Shown here piece by piece: positions 1 through 10,037 of a stretch of DNA of 64,000 nt. Origin of the DNA: Psoroptes ovis (taxonomy: Eukaryota; Arthropoda; Arachnida; Sarcoptiformes; Psoroptidae). Below the pieces are notes generated by a model, which was not told the origin of the DNA, did no database searches, and saw only the letters and a list, made by a program, of their open reading frames with translations. The stretch spans positions 1 to 64,000 of the forward strand of contig PQWQ01000093.1 in NCBI GenBank assembly GCA_002943765.1, read 5' to 3'. How positions within the stretch are numbered: position 1 is the stretch's first letter; every line of letters starts with the position of its first letter. Made by a program: the position numbers and the translations under genes.

Positions 1-3000
1 AAAAATCAAAAGGCTATCCATCTTTTTTCAAAAAAAATCAAAGGCTATCCACTCCATCTTTTTTTAAAAAAAATCAAAGGCTATTATAAGGCAATTTTTT
101 CAAAAAAATCAAAGGCTATTATAAGGCAATTTTTTCAAAAAAAAAATCAAAAGGCTATCCACTGCCATCTTTTTTCAAAAAAATCAAAGGCTATTATAAG
201 GCAATTTTTTCAAAAAAAATCAAAGGCTATCCACTGCCATCTTTTTTCAAAAAAATCGAAGGCTATTATAAGGCAATTTTTTCAAAAAAATCAAAGGCTA
301 TTATAAGGCAATTTTTTCAAAAAAATCAAAGGCTATTATAAGGCAATTTTTTCTAAAAAAATCAAAGGCTATCCACTGCCATCTTTTTTCGAAAAAATCA
401 AAGGCTATTATAAGGCAATTTTTTCAAAAAAATCAAAGGCTATTATAAGGCAATTTTTTCAAAAAAATCAAAGGCTATTATAAGGCAATTTTTTCAAAAA
501 AATCAAAGGCTATCCACTGCCATCTTTTTTCAAAAAAATCAAAGGCTATTATAAGGCAATTTTTCAAAAAAAATCAAAGGCTATCCACTGCCATCTTTTT
601 TCCAAAAAATCAAAGGCTATCCACTGCCATCTTTTTTCAAAAAAATCAAAGGCTATTATAAGGCAATTTTTTCAAAAAAATCAAAGGCAATAGTAAGGCA
701 ATTTTTTCAAAAAAATCAAAGGCTATTATAAGGCAATTTTTTCAAAAAAAATCAAAGGCTATCCACTGCCATCTTTTTTCAAAAAAATCAAAGGCTATCC
801 ACTGCCATCTTTTTTTAAAAAAATCAAAGGCTATTATAAGGCAATTTTTTCAAAAAAATCAAAGGCTATTATAAGGCAATTTTTTCAAAAAAAATCAAAG
901 GCTATCCACTGCCATCTTTTTCAAAAAAATCAAAGGCTATTATAAGGCAATTTTTTCAAAAAAAATCAAAGGCTATCCACTGCCATCTTTTTTCAAAAAA
1001 ATCGAAGGCTATTATAAGGCAATTTTTTCAAAAAAATCAAAGGCTATTATAAGGCAATTTTTTCAAAAAAATCAAAGGCTATTATAAGGCAATTTTTTCT
1101 AAAAAAATCAAAGGCTATCCACTGCCATCTTTTTTCGAAAAAATCAAAGGCTATTATAAGGCAATTTTTTCAAAAAAATCAAAGGCAAACCACTGCCATC
1201 TTTTTTCTAAAAAAATCAAAGGCTATCCACTGCCATCTTTTTTCAAAAAAATCGAAGGCTATTATAAGGCAATTTTTTCAAAAAAATCAAAGGCAATAGT
1301 AAGGCAATTTTTTCAAAAAAATCAAAGGCTATTATAAGGCAATTTTTTCAAAAAAATCAAAGGCTATTATAAGGCAATTTTTTCAAAAAAATCAAAGGCT
1401 ATTATAAGGCAATTTTTTCAAAAAAATCAAAGGCTATCCACTGCCATCTTTTTTCCAAAAAATCAAAGGCTATCCACTGCCATCTTTTTTCCAAAAAATC
1501 AAAGGCTATCCACTGCCATCTTTTTTCAAAAAAATCAAAGGCTATTATAAGGCAATTTTTTCAAAAAAATCAAAGGCTATCCACTGCCATCTTTTTTCGA
1601 AAAAATCAAAGGCTATTATAAGGCAATTTTTTCAAAAAAATCAAAGGCAAACCACTGCCATCTTTTTTCAAAAAAATCAAAGGCTATTATAAGGCAATTT
1701 TTTCAAAAAAATCAAAGGCTATTATAAGGCAATTTTTTCAAAAAAAATCAAAGGCTATCCACTGCCATCTTTTTTCAAAAAAATCAAAGGCTATCCACTG
1801 CCATCTTTTTTTAAAAAAATCAAAGGCTATTATAAGGCAATTTTTTCAAAAAAATCAAAGGCTATTATAAGGCAATTTTTTCAAAAAAATCAAAGGCAAT
1901 AGTAAGGCAATTTTTTCAAAAAAATCAAAGGCTATTATAAGGCAATTTTTTCAAAAAAATCAAAGGCTATTATAAGGCAATTTTTTCAAAAAAATCAAAG
2001 GCAATAGTAAGGCAATTTTTTCAAAAAAATCAAAGGCTATTATAAGGCAATTTTTTCAAAAAAATCAAAGGCAATAGTAAGGCAATTTTTTCAAAAAAAT
2101 CAAAGGCTATCCACTGCCATCTTTTTTCAAAAAAATCAAAGGCTATTATAAGGCAATTTTTTCAAAAAAAATCAAAGGCTATCCACTGCCATCTTTTTTC
2201 AAAAAAATCGAAGGCTATTATAAGGCAATTTTTTCAAAAAAATCAAAGGCTATTATAAGGCAATTTTTTCAAAAAAATCAAAGGCTATTATAAGGCAATT
2301 TTTTCTAAAAAAATCAAAGGCTATCCACTGCCATCTTTTTTCGAAAAAATCAAAGGCTATTATAAGGCAATTTTTTCAAAAAAATCAAAGGCAAACCACT
2401 GCCATCTTTTTTCTAAAAAAATCAAAGGCTATCCACTGCCATCTTTTTTCAAAAAAATCGAAGGCTATTATAAGGCAATTTTTTCAAAAAAATCAAAGGC
2501 AATAGTAAGGCAATTTTTTCAAAAAAATCAAAGGCTATTATAAGGCAATTTTTTCAAAAAAATCAAAGGCTATTATAAGGCAATTTTTTCAAAAAAATCA
2601 AAGGCTATTATAAGGCAATTTTTTCAAAAAAATCAAAGGCTATCCACTGCCATCTTTTTTCCAAAAAATCAAAGGCTATCCACTGCCATCTTTTTTCAAA
2701 AAAATCAAAGGCTATTATAAGGCAATTTTTCCAAAAAAATCAAAGGCTATCCACTGCCATCTTTTTTCCAAAAAATCAAAGGCTATCCACTGCCATCTTT
2801 TTTCAAAAAAATCAAAGGCTATTATAAGGCAATTTTTTCAAAAAAATCAAAGGCTATCCACTGCCATCTTTTTTCGAAAAAATCAAAGGCTATTATAAGG
2901 CAATTTTTTCAAAAAAATCAAAGGCAAACCACTGCCATCTTTTTTCAAAAAAATCAAAGGCTATTATAAGGCAATTTTTTCAAAAAAATCAAAGGCTATT

Positions 3001-3260
3001 ATAAGGCAATTTTTTCAAAAAAAATCAAAGGCTATCCACTGCCATCTTTTTTCAAAAAAATCAAAGGCTATCCACTGCCATCTTTTTTTAAAAAAATCAA
3101 AGGCTATTATAAGGCAATTTTTTCAAAAAAATCAAAGGCTATTATAAGGCAATTTTTTCAAAAAAATCAAAGGCAATAGTAAGGCAATTTTTTCAAAAAA
3201 ATCAGGGGCTGTTATAAGGCAATTTTTTCAAAAAAATCAAAGGCAATAGTAAGGCAATTT
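1..3260. repeat. Tandem satellite array, 34-37 bp units, several interleaved unit types
   Basis: About 90 head-to-tail units share a core 'atcaaaggct' and end in a T-run followed by C and an A-run. Type A reads 'ggctattataaggcaatttt' (35 bp period), type B reads 'ggctatccactgccatcttt' (36 bp), type C has 'ggcaatagtaaggcaa' and type D 'ggcaaaccactgccatc'. The order of types is not random: the series beginning with the rare 'atcgaaggct' variant recurs near 256, 1002, 1252, 2209 and 2459, and the stretch from about 960 to 1990 is repeated from about 2165 to 3240 with two extra units, so there is a higher-order repeat of about 1.2 kb. The array runs off the left edge of the window. It has no coding potential and no unique spacers, so it is not a CRISPR array. 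Confidence 0.97.
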
Positions 3261-3289
3261 TTTTAGATTTATTTTTTTTTAGATTTTTT

Positions 3290-3515
3290 TGATTTTCGGA
3301 AAATTTTGACGATGGATAGCCTTAGATTTTTTCAAAAAATTCAAAAATTTCCACGTACTATATCCTTAGATTTTTTGGAAATTTTCGAGAATTTCATCGA
3401 TGTATAGCCTTAGATTTTTTCAAATAAATCAACTGCCATAAAATAGACTGCCAATTTTACCTTTTTTTTACAAATTTCCAAAGGCTAATGCCTTAGATTT
3501 TTCTCGATTTTAAAA
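3290..3515. repeat. Diverged, inverted relatives of the satellite unit
   Basis: Immediately right of the array, 'tagccttagattttttc' occurs near 3317 and 3402, with weaker copies ('ccttagattttttgg' near 3364, 'gccttagatttttctcg' near 3490). The reverse complement, 'gaaaaaatctaaggcta', matches the 'aaaaaatcaaaggcta' core of the array. These are therefore older units in the opposite orientation, with irregular spacing and many substitutions. Confidence 0.7.
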
Positions 3516-3531
3516 GAAAAAAAATACATAC

Positions 3532-6500
3532 CAGTATGTATTCCGATACGTATTCTCAATGGTATGTTGGGCATATGATCAATTTCGAAATTTGAAGAAC
3601 AATTAATAAATTCTAATGATAATAATGCGATTTGTTCAGCATGATTTATATTACGATTAGGTAATCCTTGAATCAGGCAGAAAAATGTTTGATGAATGAA
3701 AATTATTTGTGTAAGAACTGATGAGGCATACCAGAAACAGCCAAATAAGCATCTCCGATTGTTTCAATTTTATAGACATCATATTTGTCGACAATTTTAT
3801 CGAAAATAACGAATAAATTGTTTAATATAACCATTATTTCGAATGGCTTGATGAAACAAAAGCAATCAAAAAATTGACAAAAAATCAAAATGAATGAATG
3901 AATCAATGAATACATTACTTCTGAATAAGATGCAATCGTTGTAAAGCCGACAATATCACTGAATAAAATGGTGACATTTTCATATTTTTCTGGCCTAACA
4001 AATTCACCATTTTTCAATGATTTTATTATCGATCTATCCAATCATTGATATGTTTATGAAGAACAGGAAAAAAATTGGAAAATTCATTAATTTTATTTAA
4101 TCAAAAATAAATGATCAATTGAATCATTGAGACAACTTACATTGGAAACATACGATTCAATAAATCATTACATTTTTGATTTTCATTTGCCAAAATTTCC
4201 ATACGTTTTTGATCATCAATAATAAAATGATATTTGTTCAATTTTTTCACAATTGTTTCGAATAAATTCTGTCTTTTTTGAACATAAGAAAATTGATGAT
4301 TATTCGTCATTGAATGAATGAACAAAAGTGTTCATAATTCACAATCATCATTTATATTATTTACCTATGATTTTGAAATGTATTCTGAAAATAATTATTA
4401 ATCATATCGAAATCTGGGCGTTCATCGGGCATTTCTTGGCCACAAAAATCGATTAATTTTGCAATACATTGATATTGCTGTTTTTTCATTAAATGTTTAC
4501 ATAATTTTGGTCGTAAAGGTATTGTCGAATTGTTCATTGGAATGATTAATTAAAATATTGAATAAATGATTGATGTTTTCATTTATATTTTTGTCCATAA
4601 AATAATCACTAAATGGTATACGTTGACTAGTTATTTCATAAACCATCATAGCAAAACTATAAATGTCACATTTTTTCATGTCAATCATTTCATTATTATT
4701 ATCATTTGCCAAGAATTTTTTCCGTAACAATTCTGGTGCCATCCATAAATGTAAATAATTTTCAGTGTTTGCACTAATTATTTTATCATCATTTTTTTGC
4801 TTGGTTTGTTCATTATGATGGTCGTCAATAATGAATTCATTACAATAATTAAATATTTTTAATTGCCAATTTTCATTCACTAAACAATTGCGTGAATTAA
4901 GCCAGCCATGACCATTGATAAATTTACATTTATGAATGAATAGCATACCCTTTATAAGATAAACGAGTGGAATAATGGAATATGAAACATTATTATTCAC
5001 CATATCAAATTTATAAATTTTTCAAGAATAAATTGATATTCAAATTTAATCGAAATAGGACATACCTGCAGCAGATCATTGATGAATGATAGCTTAATTG
5101 ATAATAATAATTTAATGTTAAAATTATGAATAATATCAAATAATGATTTACAGAAATATAGATTATCATTTGTAAAATTCCAAATCGAATACAATCTATA
5201 CGATATTTTCGATGTAATTATCAAATTGTGATTCTCATTATTATCAAATAAACAAACAAAATTTTTTATATTTTTCCATTTAAATTTATTAATTTGTCCA
5301 TTTGTCTCATTGTTATAATTTTCAATCATAAAATCATCATCATCATGATTATCAATTGGTTCATTGTTAAATGTATCTTTATTTTCATTAGTAGTTTCAT
5401 TGATCATTAATAATCCATGTAACATTTGAACATTTTTATGTGGATTATTTTCCAAGAATTGGATCAAATTTTTCAATGGTTCCGTTGCAATTTGTTTGAT
5501 TGCCGAACATTTAATACTATGTCCAATATATTCTAATCGAACATCTAAATCCTATTTTTTTTGAAAAAAATAAACGAAAAAGATGTATGTATCTTTGAGA
5601 AGGAATGAATCATTTCATTTGATTCAATTATCTCTAAACTGGAATCAATAATCTAATTATAAAAAATTCAATTCATTTTCAAGTAGTATATACTACTGAT
5701 TTGATTTAATTATATTATACTTACTTTTAATTTAGCAAAATGTCCATGCTTATAATTATCATTTTGTTCATTATTCTTCAATGATTTGATTTTGACTAAC
5801 TGACTTTCTGATATTTCGTGCATGAAAATATTCATTTTTTTTAATTAAATTAAATTAAGAAAAATAAAAAATAAGAATAAAATCTCAATGAAACTATAGC
5901 CTTTATATTTTTTGAATTATTAACGTATTTGAATAATAATAACTAACCAATTCGACATTGATGGCAAGCATATATATCAGTGAAAAATTCACTCGATTCC
6001 ATTCGAATATTTTCAACCATTGTCAAACAACAAAAACTACAACATCGTATCCATTTGTTTAGCTTAATTTTAATTGGATTTTTTTTGCAATAATGATTTT
6101 TAATCAATTTCATTTGGAAGGAAAAAAAGAAAAAAAGGGTGTAAAATGAAATATAATAATAGTAGGCATACAAATTTGAATGCAATCATTGATGAAAAAT
6201 GATTAACTAGTATAAAATGCAGCTATAAGGTTGTCCGAAAAGTTTTTGCCGATTTTCCAATCATTTTCTACGATATAATCGGCAATAACTTTCCGGACAA
6301 CCGTATATAACAAATCAAATTGAACTTCTTTTTTTTTCGTTGTCACAATTAAAAATAGAATTTATCTTAATTTATTCTCTCCTGTTTTTGCTTGACTGTG
6401 TGAATCAGTCAGTCTTCATCATTAATTTCAAATGATGATTCAACCCAAAAAAGAAATGGAAAGGGAATATAAGAAATCAAATGAATTGAATTCAAATTTT

Positions 6501-7030
6501 TTTGTTGAATAAATTAAAATTAATTTTTTTTTACACATCTTTAACCCTTTTTCTTTTCATCAATTTTGCACCTTAAGTGCTATGATTTAGCATGATTGCA
6601 ACTGTGAAATGAGAAAAATTCACAAATTCAAATTCATTGACTGCTTTTGTTGTAATGTGTGCATAATACATACCTTGTTTAATTGATCTTTATCCATATA
6701 CATTTGTTGTTGTTGTTTTCGTCGATGATGAAGTAGATTTACATTTGTATCATTTACATTAAAAATTGGATGCTGTCGTAAATCATTTTGATTGTAAATG
6801 AATCGGTTTTGTTGTTGTTGCTGCTTCTTTTTATTATTATCATCATTAACAATCAATTTAATGGCTCTAAGAATTTGAAAAAATTGAATTAAATTTTAAA
6901 TTTTCAGCCCTATACGTGTTTACCTTATAATCAACACAATAGAAAATATAAACAATAATATAATTGAAATGTAAATAAAAAGCATAAAATCGATAAGATT
7001 TATCCATGATGATGATGATGATGAATCCAT
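3532..7030 (-). CDS. Receptor-type (membrane) guanylate cyclase, 3' end outside window, one apparent frameshift
   Basis: It would make cGMP from GTP at a membrane. Exons 5' to 3': 7030-6924, 6866-6674, 6062-5948, 5807-5725, 5551-5066, 4949-4365, 4272-4141, 4033-3919, 3846-3732, 3666-3532. The order encoded is: short Ser-rich N-terminus, one membrane helix (6924-7000), a kinase-homology domain (HGWLNSRNC in place of HRD, FNYC in place of DFG, WMAPELL; catalytically dead, as is normal for this family), a linker, then the cyclase domain with FSDIVGFT, IETIGDAY (the Glu marks GTP use) and RIGIHTG. The cyclase domain breaks off at a good donor (3531) before the expected PVVAGVVG/RYCLFG exons, which are not found down to the array, so they should lie left of the window. 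All phases agree except in exon 4949-4365, which carries one surplus base between about 4510 and 4560. No ligand-binding ectodomain was found. The start at 7030 is uncertain: an acceptor-like site at 7041 could join an unseen upstream exon. Confidence 0.85.
6229..6302. mobile_element. Short palindromic mariner-like MITE, copy 1
   Basis: Begins GGTTGTCCGAAAAGTTTTTG and ends with the near inverse ending CTTTCCGGACAACC, giving terminal inverted repeats of about 25 bp around a short centre. It lies between TA-rich flanks in an intron of the guanylate cyclase gene. It has no coding capacity. Two relatives lie at 7259 and 13963. Confidence 0.75.
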
Positions 7031-7258
7031 TGATTTATCACTGCAACAAACATATTTTCTTCTCAAGGGATTGAATGAATGAATGAATTTTGATTCTTGA
7101 TAAATTCACATTTTTTTCAATTTTTTTTTATCGGATTTATATATATGATTTTTTTACTATTCTTTAATTATTCTCTAAATTAATCTAAGGTCTAATTTAA
7201 TTACGATTAATAAATGATAAAGGCAATATTCTTTTTTTTTGTATATCACAGATATATT

Positions 7259-7334
7259 GGATTGTCCGATAAGTTTTTGCCGTTTTTTAATTGTTTTTTC
7301 ATTTGAAAATCGGCAAGAGCTTATGGGACAATCT
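7259..7334. mobile_element. Short palindromic mariner-like MITE, copy 2
   Basis: Starts GGATTGTCCGATAAGTTTTT and ends in the inverse, GCTTATGGGACAATC, with TA-containing flanks. The two ends pair over about 25 bp. It is the most diverged of the three copies. Short open frames on both strands here (7175-7393 minus, 7239-7469 plus) are by-products of the palindrome. Confidence 0.7.
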
Positions 7335-7640
7335 AATAGAAATTCTTCGACGATGACAATTGCAATTCGCCATAACAACACATTGAAAAACAAGGTGGCT
7401 GGTTGGTTACTGGCGAAACAAATATTGAAATGGATGGAAGCCCAAAAAATATTTTTAATTAAAATTTAATTAAAAATAAAAAAAAAAATTATGAACAAAA
7501 TGAAAACAAATCCAAACAAATCAAGTCAGCGAAAACGATAAAAAATTTGACAGATATCAAATGAAAGAAGAACAAAACAGAAATCAGTTGTCAGTTTGTG
7601 TTGTGAGTCAATGTTTGTTCAATTCATCCAATCAACCAAA

Positions 7641-8439
7641 ATGAGTAATACAACAAAAAAGTTTGATGATATGAAATGTTTTTATTTTAAATAAAGTTCA
7701 TATTGATTTAGATTTAGAAAAAACAAAAAACAATAAATTATCATTTCAAATTTGAAAACATATGATTTAATGCTGTGTGTTCAATTCGTCTCATTGTATC
7801 AAATGTTAATCCAAGACTTATTATTTTTCGATCATGTAGAAATGATTTTTAGTTGCATTTATCGACCAGTAGTATTATTGACCAACAATATTGATGAATC
7901 TATCAATGTAGATAGCAATGATATTGTTATTTGTCAATCAATCAATCGAATTCAATTTCATTTTAATTAGGTTTTGCTATGGAGAAAATCAATTAGACTA
8001 TGACTAATTAACCATGTTTTTTGTTTTCATTTGTTTATTTTACAATTACAAGTTGAAAAGCAAAATGAAATTGAATCAAATTTGTGAAAACACACAGAAA
8101 CACACAGATGAGGAAAACACGAATAATTGATTCATTAATTATGAATTATGATGCATACACAATTAATAATTTATTTGTGTAGAAATAAAAAATTTTTATG
8201 ATTAAAAATAAAATCAATTCATTAAAATCAAAATTTTTCATTTTTTCAAAGCAATTTGTCCTGTTAAAATTCAAGATGGACAAATGGAAAATTCGATTGA
8301 TTGTTTGCTTTTAAATGATTTGTTTATTGTAACACATTTCGATTCAATGAAAATGTTCAAATGTCACTTCCTTAAATTGAATGACCAGGTATTAGTATGC
8401 ATGGATTTGTGTAAAGCAATATTGCAATATTCGAAATGA
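7641..8439 (+). other. Possible small plus-strand gene or gene remnant, unrecognised
   Basis: Between the cyclase and the Cys-rich gene (7041-8870) there is no strong gene. Three pieces look weakly coding on the plus strand: an ATG at 7641 in good context (MSNTTKKFDDMK) ahead of a possible donor; an open stretch 7816-7966 after an acceptor-like 'ccaag' (IYRPVVLLTNNIDES); and 8252-8439 after 'tttcaaag', reading PVKIQDGQMENS and then LLNDLFIVTHFDSMK to a stop. The composition looks like a folded protein rather than chance, but no splice scheme joins all three cleanly and I recognise no family. It could be a decayed gene. Confidence 0.25.
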
Positions 8440-8870
8440 TGGAATGATGATCAAAAGAATGCAAAGATTGATTTAGTTTTGAATTAATGATAGTTGTTGT
8501 TATAATGTTTGTTGAGCTAATACAAACATAATAATGATGATGATCATGATGGTCATTTGAATGAAAAATAAATAAATAAGATGAACTTGAATGAAATGAA
8601 TGATTTGTTTTGTTTTTGAGTGAAAATCATGATGACAAATGATCATTATAAGAGTTTGTTTAATAATAATAATTTGAACAAGAAATAAAACGACACCTAT
8701 GCACTTACTACTACTGGACACCATGTATAAGCTTACATAAAACGTGATTAATATATTTTCTGTGATGATTTTTCTTTGGTCATTTTCAAATAATGTTTTT
8801 TGTTTGTTTGTTGATTATTATGTGTATTCATTAATGGAATGAATGAATGAATGAATGATAATGTTTGAAA

Positions 8871-10037
8871 TCAAATACATCTCATGTTGTATAATTTGCC
8901 ATGTTCTTCTTTCACTTCTTCATAAGCCATCCGTAAATCTTTGGGACAATATTTGCCTAATGAACAACGGCAATGTTTTCGTTCGATAGTTGTATCCGCT
9001 GATACAGTGATTGATGAACAAAATTGTTTACGGCTACAAATTGGTGCCTTTGAAATGTAATATTTGAACGGAAAAAACATATAATTAATGAAAAGAAATT
9101 AATGATCAAACTAAATAAATAAATGAATTTGTTGGTGAATAAGAAAAAATATTGATTTGATGTGTGTAGTGATGCAAACTAATATGAAATCTAATAAATT
9201 GAATAATTGATAGAAAGTTATACCTTTTGACAAATTTGTTCAGTACCATAAATATATGATGCATCGTTCATTTCAAACATAGTATGATTGATTTTCAATA
9301 AATAATCATCATTACATCGACATTTCATTTCTTGTTTGTCATGTATTTTTTCGCCAGTCACTAAATCAACTTTACCATAACTGACATATGCCAATTGATT
9401 GTCACTACAATAATTTTTACTTAAATCATTGGATATTTTTTCACAAAATTTATAATAATCATTTCCATGTTTAATAATTTTGTGCTTGTCGAATAACAGC
9501 GATTTCCATGATAGCTTGCAATCATTTTGTTTACAATTACATATTTGTAAACGATTCAAACCAAAAGAATTGATTTGCATATAACCACAAATCGATTTAT
9601 CATTATTTTCACAATCCGGTAAATCCTTTGAAATTAAATAAAAAAAATTCATTTTTGTTCATTTATAATTGAATCTATAGCTTTGAATTGAAAAAAAACA
9701 AATACAATTTAATTACCTTATTCCGATTATATTCATTCATATCGATTTCATTATTTTGATCATCAATACTATAATGATCATTTCTATTATAATTAATATC
9801 ATCATAGTCATAAAAATTGATTGAATGTAATGATGATGATTGTACCACCATTTGATTGCTGAATGTTTGAATGATCAAAATGAACAGCAATAATTTTAAA
9901 TAATTTACATGATATTTATTATTATTATTATTATGATTATTTTTGTTCATGTCAATGCTTATGTTACTATTGCTCAATAACGATGATGATGAATCAAACA
10001 TTCGCCCATGTTGATGTTGTTGTTGATGTTCCATCAT
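8871..10037 (-). CDS. Secreted cysteine-rich protein
   Basis: Three exons, 10037-9717, 9625-9224 and 9047-8871, join in phase 0 to 299 residues. A long polar N-terminus (His/Gln/Ser/Asn) precedes a hydrophobic segment (YLKLLLFILIIQTF, about residues 46-59) that should act as a signal peptide or signal anchor; a later in-frame Met (MNKNN) would make it a normal signal peptide. The mature part holds about 17 cysteines, with repeated CxC pairs (ICNC, KCRC, HCRC) and a C-terminal CSLGKYCP. The spacing recalls the arthropod secreted family annotated as scoloptoxin-11-like, which also occurs in non-venomous species; this is an impression of spacing, not an alignment, and no toxic role is implied. 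It is a separate gene: its last exon ends 1.8 kb upstream of the cyclase membrane exon. Confidence 0.7.

Noticed and set aside
1..3260. CRISPR-like array
   Set aside because: The units are directly adjacent variants of one sequence with no unique spacers, and the genome is eukaryotic.
3847..3918. 24-residue insert in the cyclase catalytic domain
   Set aside because: It is a 72 nt intron without stops (GTAATG...TCAAG); removing it gives the normal cyclase sequence.
7175..7469. Open frames of 72 and 76 codons on opposite strands
   Set aside because: Both are created by the palindromic MITE; neither has any other support.
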